45,005 bases of DNA from an uncultured Bacteriovorax sp. (GCA_946480715.1 CAMLKK010000025.1:1-45005); one strand, 5' to 3'; shown: positions 31,382 to 39,930, counted from the stretch's first letter. Made by a program: numbers and translations. Notes: generated by a model from the letters alone, not told the origin.

Positions 31382-32118
31382 TTAGAAAGTCATTTTAGTA
31401 ATTTTTTCAATAGTTCCATCTTGCTGAAGAGCTTTGATGGCCGCATTGATTTTTTCAATTTTTACAGCAGCATCTTTTGTCTTCATACCAGTAGCAATGA
31501 AGTTTGGATCTTTAGCGATTACACGTGGAAGAACTGTAAATTCATCCATTGAGTGTCCGGCCATTTTCACAACATAAGAAACACCTGCTGATCCAAGAGA
31601 GAAAATCCCACCATCAATTCTTCCGGCAAGAATTTTTTTCAATCTGAGAGTATCACCATCATCAACTTCAGCTGTGAATGATTTTTTTAGTTCTTCGAAC
31701 TCTGGACCAAAAGACGATCCACGAGCGTGTCCAATTTTTTTACCTTTTAAATCTTCTGGTTTATTGAAAGGAAATTCTTTTCCTTTTTTTGTTACGATAA
31801 CAACTTCATCGTACATTGTGATTTCCGAGTAGAGGAATTTCTTTAAACGTTCGTCAGTCTTAGAGAAACCTGGAATGAATGCACCGTTGTTCTCAGCTAA
31901 TTCCTGGCAACGAACCATGGGAGAGATTGTACAGTAACTTTGTATCCTGCCTTTTCGAGAATTGCTTTTCCAATTTCGATAGCTACACCTCTTGGCGTAC
32001 CGTTGTCGTTCCACATTAGTGGAGCAAAAGCGTCACCTGTAACTAATGTCACTGCTTCTTGAGCGCCGGCAACTTGAATGCCTAAAACCATAATCAAAGA
32101 GATCAATAAACTTCTCAT
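31382..32118 (-). pseudogene. Periplasmic solute-binding protein (family 3), interrupted by a one-base frameshift
   Basis: Two overlapping frames together make one complete family-3 solute-binding protein of about 245 residues. The first part (32118 to about 31915) has a signal peptide (MRSLLISLIMVLGIQVAGA) and the lobe I start LVTGDAFAPLMWND... VTVQSLPW. The second continues from RCQELAENNGAF through LKGKKIGHARGSSFGPEF, GRIDGGIFS to IEKITKMTF. Adding one G in the CCATGG region near 31913-31916 restores PWVRCQEL, the usual W-x-R junction. A natural pseudogene, phase variation or a sequencing error are all possible. AGGAG precedes the start. No permease gene is adjacent, so if intact it could serve as a stand-alone binding protein for amino acids or similar. 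Confidence 0.8.
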
Positions 32119-32228
32119 TCGTTTCTCCTAGAAATTGAGATTGTTTCTTCTAAAGACAAAAAAAATTATACTTGCGCTCAAAAAAAAGTTGCGAATAAGT
32201 GAGGATTTCTTAGGAAATTAAGGTTGGC

Positions 32229-33137
32229 TTAAATGTCGAATTCTTCACTTAGTAAAGCCCCAACAGCACCTGCACCTGCTAGATTACCTGTGGCCGCTGC
32301 TAAAAGAGTAGTCTGGGCCATACCCATTATATCCCCACAAGCAAACACGCCAGAAACGGATGTTTCATTTTTAGGGGAGACCTTGTAAATTCCAAATTCA
32401 TTTTTTTCACAACCTAAACTTTCACCAAGAGGAGATTTCATTAAAAAGGGAGTCTGGGGCGAGAGAAATAATTTTTCTCGCACTACAATTCGATCATCAT
32501 CTAAGACAATACCTTTTAAAAGATCTTCCTCGAACGTGAGTGATTTAATTTTTGTTTCAATGATTGAGATTTCTTTTTTGTGAATTTTTTCTCTCAAGAG
32601 TGAATCTATTTCGAAGCCATTAGTAAAAACGATTAAATCTTTCGACAACCCATAGATAGAAGGCAATGTATTGATGGCCATGTTGGAATCAAGAATCAAT
32701 CCTAATTTTTTATTTTGAACTTCATAACCATGACAATAAGAACAGTGTAAAACAGATTTTCCCCAAAGTTCTCTGATGCCGGAAATAGTGGGAAGTTGCT
32801 CTTCTATGCCGTGAGCGAGAATGATTTTTTTGAAAGTGATAACTTCTTCGCCGACAACGGCTTCAAAAAAACCATCCTCTTTTTGCAACGTCTTAACAGT
32901 TTTATTTTCGATCTCAATAGTGTTGTACTTGTGGAGATCTTTTTTTACTTTGATTTTCCAATCAGCAGGATGGACGCCATCCTGCGAAGGAAAATTGTTC
33001 AGATGTTGTGAGGATGCATTTCTTGGTCTTCCATCATCACAAACTAAAGCGGTCCTCGCCATTCTTCCAATTGCTAAAGCAGCACTAAGACCAGCAGGAC
33101 CTCCTCCTAGAATAAGCACGTCATAATTTTTTTTCAT
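32229..33137 (-). CDS. Thioredoxin-reductase-like FAD/NAD(P)-dependent oxidoreductase (copy B)
   Basis: A 302-residue flavoprotein with GGGPAG at residues 11-16, redox pair Cys132-Cys135 (CSYCHGYE) and a late GVFACGDI. It is a paralogue of the protein at 20478: both share CDDG-x-PRNAS, the NNFP/HNFP segment and the CxYCHxYE motif. The ATG at 33137 has AAAGGA ahead of it. It lies 10 bases downstream of the AhpD-like gene and is surely cotranscribed with it. Together they may form a peroxide- or disulfide-reducing pair, with this protein recycling AhpD cysteines; that pairing is inference. Confidence 0.85.
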   Translation of the reverse strand: MKKNYDVLILGGGPAGLSAALAIGRMARTALVCDDGRPRNASSQHLNNFPSQDGVHPADWKIKVKKDLHKYNTIEIENKTVKTLQKEDGFFEAVVGEEVITFKKIILAHGIEEQLPTISGIRELWGKSVLHCSYCHGYEVQNKKLGLILDSNMAINTLPSIYGLSKDLIVFTNGFEIDSLLREKIHKKEISIIETKIKSLTFEEDLLKGIVLDDDRIVVREKLFLSPQTPFLMKSPLGESLGCEKNEFGIYKVSPKNETSVSGVFACGDIMGMAQTTLLAAATGNLAGAGAVGALLSEEFDI

Positions 33138-33147
33138 ACTTATCCTT

Positions 33148-33630
33148 TTATAAACTGTATCCAGCTTTCTCGAGACCTTGGGCCGCATCTCGTGAACCAA
33201 TCTCTGCTTGAGCTAAAATTTGAATTCTGTTCCAGAGGTTGATGAGAGCAATGGCAAAAGTTAGTTCTGAAATTTCAGAATCTGAAAAATGCTCTTTTAC
33301 TGTTGCATAGACATCATCTGGAACTCCATTTTTGCCCAATTGGGTGAGTGCCTCCGTAAGTTCTAGAGCTGCTTTTTCTTTCGCTGTAAAAAGATGCGAT
33401 TCTCTCCAAATAGGTACATGGAACATTCTGATTTCTTTTTCTCCCGCAATTTTTCCCTGCTTAACGTGAATATCTAAGCAAAAGGCGCATCCGTTGATTT
33501 GAGAGGCCCTAATCTCAACAAGATTTTTGATCGTGTGATTTATCGATGATTTGTAAGAGGCGATGCTCAGGTCAAACAATTCTTTCATGAGCGCAGGTAC
33601 AGTTTCAAAATGGTTTAGTCGAGCTGTCAT
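33148..33630 (-). CDS. AhpD-like carboxymuconolactone decarboxylase family protein
   Basis: A 160-residue all-helical protein of the AhpD/CMD family. The redox site is Cys48-x2-Cys51-x3-His55 (CAFCLDIH), preceded by the family's EIRASQINGC. AhpD-type proteins reduce peroxiredoxins or act as small disulfide reductases. I chose ATG 33630 with AAGGAG seven bases upstream; the open frame runs much further but reads as non-protein. It is the first gene of an operon with flavoprotein copy B and is divergent from MocR copy B. A TATAAT-like -10 on the minus strand lies at 33664-33669. Confidence 0.88.
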   Translation of the reverse strand: MTARLNHFETVPALMKELFDLSIASYKSSINHTIKNLVEIRASQINGCAFCLDIHVKQGKIAGEKEIRMFHVPIWRESHLFTAKEKAALELTEALTQLGKNGVPDDVYATVKEHFSDSEISELTFAIALINLWNRIQILAQAEIGSRDAAQGLEKAGYSL

Positions 33631-33642
33631 AATGATCTCCTT

Positions 33643-33697
33643 TTTTGTGACATTCATGAGCTTATTATAGAATTTTGTGACATACTTAAAAGTGACA
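33643..33697. promoter_or_regulatory. GTGACA direct repeats in the AhpD/MocR-B divergent region
   Basis: GTGACA occurs at 33647, 33677 and 33692, at spacings of 30 and 15 bases. The 11-mer TTTTGTGACAT is exact at 33643-33653 and 33673-33683. The last two copies flank the -10 (33664-33669) and -35 regions of the AhpD promoter, so this is a candidate MocR copy B operator. Confidence 0.5.
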
Positions 33698-33725
33698 CAT
33701 TTCGTGAAAATAGGTAGGTCATAAA

Positions 33726-35120
33726 GTGGGGATTGGTTATAAAGACATTTACAACAGGGTGAGGAAAAGCATCCAGAATGGTTCCTTGCGACCAGGCGAT
33801 AAAGTGACATCAATTAGAAATCTGTCAGCTGAGCTTAAAGTTGCTAAAAGAACAGTGGAGGCCGCCTACGACATGCTAATAGGTGAAGGTTACTTGATCA
33901 CCAAAGGACCGAGAGGAACAATCGTTAATCCTGATCTTGTCATTCGCCAGCAAACACGGGAAAAGTCTGTTCAGCTAAAAGACCCAGAGCTCGTCTCCAT
34001 CATGAAAATTCGCGAATCAAAAGGTCTTTTTAGATTGGGAACTCCGGCGCTTGATGAATTTCCCTACAAAACTTGGCTATTACTTTCAGGCAGAGTTATT
34101 AGAAAAATGGATCCTGCTGATTTGCTGAATCCTCCAGTGACTGGTCATCAACCGTTAAGAGAAGCGATTGCTCAGTATGTGAACGTGTCGAGAGGAATTA
34201 GTTGCAATCCAGATCAGATCATCATCACGAGCGGCTATAAACACAGTCTCGCTTTAATTCTGCATACGCTCGCTCAAAAAAATGACAAGATAGTTTTTGA
34301 AGATCCCGGTTATATTTTTGGTCTTAAATTACTTAAGCGAATTGTGAATAAACTCTATTTTAATCCAGTTGATTCGCAAGGACTCAATATTGATTTTTTT
34401 AAAAAACATAATTCCGATGCAAAAATTGTCATAACCGCTCCTACACACCAAAGTCCTTTAACCGTTTCGCTATCTTTAGCGAGAAGACACGAGCTACTTA
34501 AATGGGCCGATTCAAAAAAATCCTGGATCATCGAAGACGATTACGATGGAGAATTTCATTACACGAAAAGAGTTATTCCCGCTCTCAAAAGCCTGGATGT
34601 CAGTGATCGAGTAATTTACGTTGGAACTTTCAGCAAAACGATCATGCCTGCTATCAGGACTAGTTACATTGTTATTCCTGCAGCTCTTGTTCCAACATTC
34701 ATAGAAAATGCAGAAGTTTTTGAAACGAGCCAGCCTCTCTTGACTCAAAAAGTTCTCGCCCGTTTTATTCAGGATGGACATTTCTACAAACATCTTAAAA
34801 AAATGCGCATTCTGTATCAACAGCGAAGAAAGTTTGTGATCAATGCGCTCGAAAAAACTTTTCCTCAAATCTTCAAATTGGAATCAACCGATGGAGGAAT
34901 GCAACTGATCGCTTATCTACAGAAAGGATCAGATGACGTGGGCCTTGCTGAAATATGGCAACAACAAGGACTCCTCGTATATCCATTATCAAAATGGTTT
35001 AGCGGCAAGAAGAAAAAATATGGCCTGGTGATTGGCTTCACTAATATTAAGTCAGAAGAGCAGGCGATGATAGCCTTCAAGAGTGTGGCAAAGAAGACGT
35101 TCGAATTCGTTCAGGATTAG
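33726..35120 (+). CDS. MocR-family transcription regulator, copy B
   Basis: A 464-residue GntR-aminotransferase fusion regulator. The winged helix is at residues 1-75 (GDKVTSIRNLSAELKVAKRTVEAAYDMLIGEGYLITKGPRG), and the PLP-binding Lys304 is in VGTFSKTIMPAIR. It differs clearly from copy A in sequence, so the two are not a recent duplication. The GTG at 33726 is the only start after the in-frame stop at 33711, with AGG seven bases ahead. It is divergent from the AhpD/flavoprotein-B operon, which is the likely target, and the direct repeats between them are a likely binding site. Confidence 0.9.
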   Translation: MGIGYKDIYNRVRKSIQNGSLRPGDKVTSIRNLSAELKVAKRTVEAAYDMLIGEGYLITKGPRGTIVNPDLVIRQQTREKSVQLKDPELVSIMKIRESKGLFRLGTPALDEFPYKTWLLLSGRVIRKMDPADLLNPPVTGHQPLREAIAQYVNVSRGISCNPDQIIITSGYKHSLALILHTLAQKNDKIVFEDPGYIFGLKLLKRIVNKLYFNPVDSQGLNIDFFKKHNSDAKIVITAPTHQSPLTVSLSLARRHELLKWADSKKSWIIEDDYDGEFHYTKRVIPALKSLDVSDRVIYVGTFSKTIMPAIRTSYIVIPAALVPTFIENAEVFETSQPLLTQKVLARFIQDGHFYKHLKKMRILYQQRRKFVINALEKTFPQIFKLESTDGGMQLIAYLQKGSDDVGLAEIWQQQGLLVYPLSKWFSGKKKKYGLVIGFTNIKSEEQAMIAFKSVAKKTFEFVQD

Positions 35121-35136
35121 AGCAAGATTTTTCCTT

Positions 35137-35529
35137 TTACTTATTTTCTGTTGAATTTCTTTCATCGGGATATGCGATTAAGTAAAGATCAAATATTAAG
35201 CCTACAATAGGAACAAAGACGAATAGACTAAACATACTGCTCATTCGGAGAAAATTCAGCCTTCTAATCATTATAGATAAGCGATTCATGATTAGACTTG
35301 CTAAAATTAAGATCGAATTTATGGCAAAAAATATAACGGGAAGACGTACGTCGAATAACTTTATCTCAGCAACATCACTTATTACGAGTATATAAAACAA
35401 TGCAGTTAGAGCGAGAATCATCAGTATAAAGATCATTAAATCTAGAAAATAATGAATGATATATTTTTTTTGGTTTAAGCTTCCTTCAAAAGTAAAAAAA
35501 TAATCTAGAATTTGTTCTGCTTTTTTCAT
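35137..35529 (-). CDS. DUF805-like small membrane protein
   Basis: A 130-residue integral membrane protein with about four hydrophobic segments. The opening YFFTFEGSLNQKKYI, the central RRLNFL and the end FVFVPIVGLIFDLYLIAYPDERN resemble DUF805 proteins (FEGR...RR-x-x-D...P-x-x-G), but the Asp after RR is missing. Function is unknown. The ATG at 35529 is preferred over the adjacent TTG. It converges with MocR copy B, with 16 bases between stops. Confidence 0.6.
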   Translation of the reverse strand: MKKAEQILDYFFTFEGSLNQKKYIIHYFLDLMIFILMILALTALFYILVISDVAEIKLFDVRLPVIFFAINSILILASLIMNRLSIMIRRLNFLRMSSMFSLFVFVPIVGLIFDLYLIAYPDERNSTENK

Positions 35530-35652
35530 CAATTCATCTCTTTGTTATCCAAACGGGCCAGTCTTAATTAGCCTTTCTAGCATCTGAGGTTTTTCAGCAG
35601 ACTTTTCAAGATAAAGTGCAGCCCGATTAATGTATTGGAACTTTCTCAGCCT

Positions 35653-35682
35653 AAAACAAAAAAGCCACCGCAAAGGTGGCTT
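35653..35682 (-). terminator. Intrinsic terminator of tRNA-Asp
   Basis: On the minus strand AAGCCACC pairs with GGTGGCTT around a five-base loop and is followed by TTTTTGTTTT, a classic Rho-independent terminator 17 bases after the tRNA 3' end. Confidence 0.85.
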
Positions 35683-35699
35683 ATTAATTCTTTAAAAAG

Positions 35700-35776
35700 T
35701 GGCGGGAGAGACGGGACTCGAACCCGCGGCCTTCTGCGTGACAGGCAGACGTTATAACCAACTTAACTACTCCCCC
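35700..35776 (-). tRNA. tRNA-Asp (anticodon GTC)
   Basis: A 77-base cloverleaf on the minus strand. The acceptor arm GGGGGAG pairs with CTCTCCC with one G-T wobble. The anticodon stem-loop CTGCCTGTCACGCAG presents GTC. The T arm is GCGGG-TTCGAGT-CCCGT. The discriminator is G, as expected for tRNA-Asp, and the CCA end is encoded. It is monocistronic, with its own terminator. Confidence 0.97.
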
Positions 35777-35957
35777 GAGTATGTATGAAGAAGCTAAAAT
35801 ATAAGGATTTTGGGCATTACCGTCAAGGGAAAATTAAGGGAATTTTTGAAAAAATTAAGCCTCGGGGATTTTGAAACTCCAAGTCATGAACGCGCTAAAA
35901 CATTGTATGCACGCAACAATGGGCCTAGACTATAGTGGCTATTTAGTTTTTGGGAGA

Positions 35958-36710
35958 ATGACTTTGAATATTTTCATTACCGGCGGAACAACGGGAATCG
36001 GTCTGGCACTAGCGAAACTCTATTTGGAAGAAGGCCATCGAGTAGGCATTTGCGCTCGTAATTTGAGTAAATTCCCAGTGGAAATTCGCAATAAGTATAA
36101 GCAGCTGAGCTGTTACGAAGTCGATGTCACTAAACGTGATGATCTTCATCGTGCTGTAAATGATTTTGCTCGTGGTGATTTGGATATCATGATTGCCAAT
36201 GCTGGTCGCTCTGTTGGAACAAAATCTAAAACTCCGCAGTTTTCGGTCGCAAACGAAATTATTGATATCAACGTAAAGGGTGTTCTTAATACCTTTGATG
36301 TTGCTCTGGAAATCATGCTTCCTAAGAAGAAAGGTCATCTAGTCGCTACGGCATCTGTAGCAGGTTTTATGGGTCTTCCTGGGGCCGGAGCTTATAGCGC
36401 TTCAAAAGCAGCGGTTTTAAAATTATGTGAGTCTTACGCTATTGATTTAAAGCCTATGGGAATCAACGTGACTGCTATTGCGCCAGGCTTTGTCGATACG
36501 CCATTAACTCAGCAGAATAATCATAAGATGCCTTTTATTATGCCTGCAGAAAAAGCAGCGAGATTAATAAAGCGCGCATTGGAAAAGAAAAAGGTTCTTT
36601 ATGTTTTTCCAACGAGAATGAAAATCGTTGTAGCGCTATTAGAAAAAATGCCCAGATTTTTATACCGCTATCTAATGGGAATGAAATATATCAATTACAG
36701 TGAGGAATAG
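35958..36710 (+). CDS. Short-chain dehydrogenase/reductase
   Basis: A 250-residue SDR-family oxidoreductase. The nucleotide-binding TGGTTGIG is at residues 8-15, followed by DVTKRDD, NAGR, the catalytic Ser in ATASVAG and the YSASK catalytic Tyr/Lys. A short hydrophobic and basic C-terminus (MPRFLYRYLMGMKY) may touch the membrane, as in SDRs acting on lipids. I chose the ATG at 35958, where the family sequence begins; the frame is open for 29 more codons. It is followed directly by the small secreted gene at 36711. Confidence 0.88.
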   Translation: MTLNIFITGGTTGIGLALAKLYLEEGHRVGICARNLSKFPVEIRNKYKQLSCYEVDVTKRDDLHRAVNDFARGDLDIMIANAGRSVGTKSKTPQFSVANEIIDINVKGVLNTFDVALEIMLPKKKGHLVATASVAGFMGLPGAGAYSASKAAVLKLCESYAIDLKPMGINVTAIAPGFVDTPLTQQNNHKMPFIMPAEKAARLIKRALEKKKVLYVFPTRMKIVVALLEKMPRFLYRYLMGMKYINYSEE

Positions 36711-36974
36711 ATGAAAAAGTTTTTAACAGTAGTTTTGATGTCAGTATCTATTTGTAGTTTCGCTTCAGACAAAAAATTATCAGCGACTAAAGCTGAAACA
36801 AAAAATAAAGCACCTCAAGAAACAGTAAAAGCATCTCCTCCATGTGCGACTACACAAGAAGAGATCATGAAACAAATTGAAGAAAAGAAAAAAGCTCAGG
36901 CCAATTCTGCTGATACAAAAACAGCTGGTCTTCAAGGTTTAGGAGCTGCAACGACAGGTTGTAAAGTTAAATAA
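36711..36974 (+). CDS. Small Lys-rich secreted protein of unknown function
   Basis: An 87-residue protein with a clear signal peptide (MKKFLTVVLMSVSICSFA, residues 1-18). The mature part is Lys/Ala/Thr-rich and probably disordered or helical (EEIMKQIEEKKKAQAN). Cysteines in PPCAT (Cys45) and TGCKVK (Cys84) could form a disulfide. It starts immediately after the SDR stop with GAGG five bases upstream, so it is cotranscribed. Its 3' end overlaps the convergent trmO by eight bases. No family recognised. Confidence 0.6.
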   Translation: MKKFLTVVLMSVSICSFASDKKLSATKAETKNKAPQETVKASPPCATTQEEIMKQIEEKKKAQANSADTKTAGLQGLGAATTGCKVK

Positions 36975-37605
36975 CATTGATAGCGGTAACGTGGACGACA
37001 TTGTTGTCCACGAACCAGTGAACATCGACATCTTCAAATTTCGATCCATAAGTTTTTTGTCCGTCCTGATGATAACGAGGACGTGGATCTAACGATAAAA
37101 TTTCTTTGAGTTTCTTTTTCAATTCTTCTTTTACGTCACATTCAAAAATAACATTCAACGGTTGATGAGTTTGTTCATCGGTGAAGCCTGAGCGCGCTTC
37201 TGGTACACATTCGATTTCTTTAATATATGGTTTCAGATCATAGACCGGAGTTTGATCGAGAAAATCACCCCCAATAATAGTGATTGAATTTTTGTGCAGG
37301 GATTTTATCTTAACGAGAGAAAGGCCAATGTTATTCGGGCGAAAGGGAGACCGAGTAGCGAATACGCCTTGCTTAACATTTCCTCCAAGGCGTGGTGGTC
37401 GAACCGTTAATGAGTCAGATTCTTGAACATCATGAAACTGAAACAGTACCCAAATATGCGTGTAGTTTTCTAAACCCATTAGTGCTTCTTCTCGATCATA
37501 CGGAGGGAGAAGTTCAATCGTCGATTCTATTGAGGTAAGCCCCGGCTGACGAGGAATTGAGAATTTTTCTTTAAAAGGTGAATGAATTTTAGCAATAACT
37601 TTCAT
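36967..37605 (-). CDS. trmO: tRNA (N6-threonylcarbamoyladenosine-N6)-methyltransferase TrmO
   Basis: A 212-residue TsaA/TrmO (UPF0066) protein that adds a methyl group to t6A37 of certain tRNAs. Family marks are KIHSPFKEKFSIPRQPG, YTHIWVLFQFH, TRSPFRPNNIGLSLV and LKPYIKEIE, plus the C-terminal DPRPRYH extension. Length fits the two-domain bacterial form. It lies seven bases downstream of def on the same strand, a translation-related pair. Confidence 0.93.
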   Translation of the reverse strand: MKVIAKIHSPFKEKFSIPRQPGLTSIESTIELLPPYDREEALMGLENYTHIWVLFQFHDVQESDSLTVRPPRLGGNVKQGVFATRSPFRPNNIGLSLVKIKSLHKNSITIIGGDFLDQTPVYDLKPYIKEIECVPEARSGFTDEQTHQPLNVIFECDVKEELKKKLKEILSLDPRPRYHQDGQKTYGSKFEDVDVHWFVDNNVVHVTAINVI

Positions 37606-37611
37606 TGCAGT

Positions 37612-38169
37612 TTATTCGTCTAAAACATCTTCAGGTTTCGTGTCGACATGAAATTCTGTGAACTCTTCGTTGTAAGTAATTTTAGTCGTATCAGTTATGC
37701 GGTCGATGTAGAGTTTTCCGAAAAGATGATCGAGCTCATGTTGAAAAACTGTTGCTAAAAAATCTTCCGCAACAATTGTTTTAGGCTCTGCTTTTTCATT
37801 TAAGTATTCAACTTTGATCTTGCGAGGACGCTCAACATATCCACGTAGTCCTGGAACTGAAAGGCAGCCTTCCCAAAATCCTTGAAGTGTTTCATCTTCA
37901 TAACTCAGCTTTGGATTAATGATAATCATGAGCGGAGTACCGGCGAATTCACCATAGCGAGATGAAGCAGGAAGTTCGATCAATGTCACTTTTTTTGCGA
38001 CATTAATTTGAGGAGCAGCAATGCCGATTCCACCTTCAACTTTCATCGTGTCATACATATCTTGCAAAAGAACTTTAAACTCCGGTGAGAGTATTTCTTC
38101 GCGAGAGACATCTGCGGCCACTTGACGGAGAGTGGGATGACCCATTCTGATAACTTTTCTTGCTGTCAT
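37612..38169 (-). CDS. def: Peptide deformylase
   Basis: A 185-residue metalloenzyme removing the formyl group from nascent proteins. All three motifs are present: GIGIAAPQ, EGCLSVPG with the metal-binding Cys, and QHELDH with the two His and catalytic Glu. The C-terminus is acidic and extended (KPEDVLDE). AAGGA precedes the ATG at 38169. It is in an operon with trmO and divergent from greB with about 61 bases between starts. Confidence 0.96.
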   Translation of the reverse strand: MTARKVIRMGHPTLRQVAADVSREEILSPEFKVLLQDMYDTMKVEGGIGIAAPQINVAKKVTLIELPASSRYGEFAGTPLMIIINPKLSYEDETLQGFWEGCLSVPGLRGYVERPRKIKVEYLNEKAEPKTIVAEDFLATVFQHELDHLFGKLYIDRITDTTKITYNEEFTEFHVDTKPEDVLDE

Positions 38170-38230
38170 AATATTTTCCTTATGACTTTAGTCTTAGCAT
38201 ACTTCGCCCAATAGAGTAAACTAAGGAGCT

Positions 38231-38734
38231 ATGAATCAGAGTGCATCATCGACCAAAGAGAAGAATTACATTACACCAAAAGGGCTAAAACGCCTGCAGG
38301 ATGAGTATCACCAGCTCGTGCATGTGGAGCGACCTGAAGTTACGAAAGTGGTCGCATGGGCCGCTAGTAACGGTGATCGCTCTGAGAATGCTGATTACCT
38401 CTATGGTAAAAAAAGATTACGAGAAATCGACAAGCGTTCTCGGTTTTTAAGTAAGAGAATTGAACTTTCGGTCGTCGTGGATCCCACAAAAATAAAGAAT
38501 GAAAAAGTACAATTCGGAGCGACAGTTACCATTGAAGATGAAGAGGGTAATGAAAAGACCATAAGCATTGTAGGTGTCGATGAGATTGACACCAAAAAAA
38601 ATCGTATCAGCTGGCGATCACCCTTAGGAAGTTCTTTGATTGGTTTTCAAGTTGGTGATACAATCGACGTGCGCGTCCCGCAAGGAATCGTGAGTTATGA
38701 AATTACTGAAATCGTTTATGTGGAAATAGATTGA
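38231..38734 (+). CDS. greB: Transcription elongation factor GreB
   Basis: A 167-residue Gre factor that stimulates RNA cleavage in backtracked RNA polymerase. The coiled-coil tip has the acidic NGDRSENADYLYGKKRLREID block typical of GreB rather than GreA. The C-terminal FKBP-like domain follows (VGVDEIDTKKNRISWRSPLGSSLIG). AAGGAG lies just before the ATG. The stop overlaps the next ATG (TGATG), so the DUF6165 gene is translationally coupled. Confidence 0.92.
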   Translation: MNQSASSTKEKNYITPKGLKRLQDEYHQLVHVERPEVTKVVAWAASNGDRSENADYLYGKKRLREIDKRSRFLSKRIELSVVVDPTKIKNEKVQFGATVTIEDEEGNEKTISIVGVDEIDTKKNRISWRSPLGSSLIGFQVGDTIDVRVPQGIVSYEITEIVYVEID

Positions 38735-39114
38735 TGAACATACAATGTGAAATTTCGCTCGGTGAATTGGTCGATAAAATTTCCATTCTCAAAATCAAGT
38801 CTCAAATGATTACTGATGCCACGAAACTCGCGCATGTCAAAAAAGAAGAAAATTTATTGATGCAAAAACTCGATTCTTTAAACTTAAAAGATATCGACCA
38901 TCATTTGAATCAAATGATCGAAGTGAATATGAAACTTTGGAAAATCGAAGATGATATTCGCGATTGTGAACGTGAAAAAAAATTTGATTCGCAGTTTATT
39001 GAACTGGCCCGTGCAGTTTATATTACCAACGATGAGCGCTTCAGAAGAAAAAGCGTTATCAACTCAACTTACCAATCTGGTGTTGTTGAAGTAAAATCCT
39101 ATCAAGGTTATTGA
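38734..39114 (+). CDS. DUF6165-like protein
   Basis: A 126-residue helical, charged protein. The opening ISLGELVDKISILKIKSQMITD, the central MKLWKIEDDIRDCE and the end ITNDERFRRKSVIN...VEVKSYQGY match a family I know as DUF6165; no function is established. It often sits beside glycan or surface genes elsewhere, but here it is coupled to greB by a one-base overlap and precedes a methyltransferase. The ATG at 38734 is used in preference to an adjacent TTG. Confidence 0.7.
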   Translation: MNIQCEISLGELVDKISILKIKSQMITDATKLAHVKKEENLLMQKLDSLNLKDIDHHLNQMIEVNMKLWKIEDDIRDCEREKKFDSQFIELARAVYITNDERFRRKSVINSTYQSGVVEVKSYQGY

Positions 39115-39138
39115 TACCCATACACATAAAGGAACAAC

Positions 39139-39930
39139 ATGAAACTATCTCGCGATGAAAAGTACCGTCTTTATTTATCTTCAGTACAAAATCCTGAAGC
39201 AGACATTTCGTTTATTAATCGTGAGTATAAAAAAATCTATGGAAAAAAACCTCTCGTTCTTCGCGAAGACTTTTGTGGAACGGGAATGATGGCATGTGAA
39301 TGGGTAAAGCAAAGTGAAGATCACAAAGCTTACGGAATTGATTTAGATATTGAGCCAATTTCTTTTGGTGTTGTAAATCACTATAGCGAACTGACGGAAG
39401 ACGGACAAAAGCGTATGAAATATATCAACGCAAACGTCATGGCCGACTTTGATTTCAAGGCCGACGTTATTGTAGCTTTCAACTTCTCATACTACTTATT
39501 CAAGAAACGCGCTGATCTTGTGACTTACTTCACGAAGGTAAGAAAGCATTTGAAAAAAGATTCAGCATTTTTCATCGATCTTTTTGGTGGAACAGAATCT
39601 CGCAAGCCGCTGGAAGAATCAGTTAAACATAAAAATCACACGTACTATTGGGATTGTCATCGCTACAATCCATTAACAGCTGAATGTCTTTATTACATTC
39701 ACTTCAAAACTCACCGTGACGGTGTCAAGCACGAGAAAGTCTTTAAATATGACTGGAGAATGTGGGACGCTCAGGAACTTCGTGATGTTTTAATTGATGC
39801 CGGCTTTAGCGACACCCTCATTTATTGGGAGGGCGTCGATAAAGATGGTAACGGTAACGGTGTATTCAATCGTGCTACGAAAGCGGAAAATTGTGAGTCA
39901 TGGGTGACTTACATTTGCGCACTTCCGTAG
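39139..39930 (+). CDS. Class I SAM-dependent methyltransferase
   Basis: A 263-residue Rossmann-fold methyltransferase. SAM-binding motif I is LREDFCGTGMMACEWV, with the acidic AYGIDLD at strand 2 and VIVAFNFSYY at motif IV. The substrate is unknown; the C-terminal half is rich in aromatic and His residues (HTYYWDCHRYNPLTAECLYY). AAGGA six bases upstream marks the ATG. It is the last gene of a greB-DUF6165-methyltransferase run and converges with the chemotaxis receptor, with four bases between stops. Confidence 0.85.
   Translation: MKLSRDEKYRLYLSSVQNPEADISFINREYKKIYGKKPLVLREDFCGTGMMACEWVKQSEDHKAYGIDLDIEPISFGVVNHYSELTEDGQKRMKYINANVMADFDFKADVIVAFNFSYYLFKKRADLVTYFTKVRKHLKKDSAFFIDLFGGTESRKPLEESVKHKNHTYYWDCHRYNPLTAECLYYIHFKTHRDGVKHEKVFKYDWRMWDAQELRDVLIDAGFSDTLIYWEGVDKDGNGNGVFNRATKAENCESWVTYICALP

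Noticed and set aside
31382..32014. Separate gene starting at 32014
   Set aside because: Its first 30 residues do not resemble protein and the rest continues the solute-binding protein begun at 32118, so it is one frameshifted gene.
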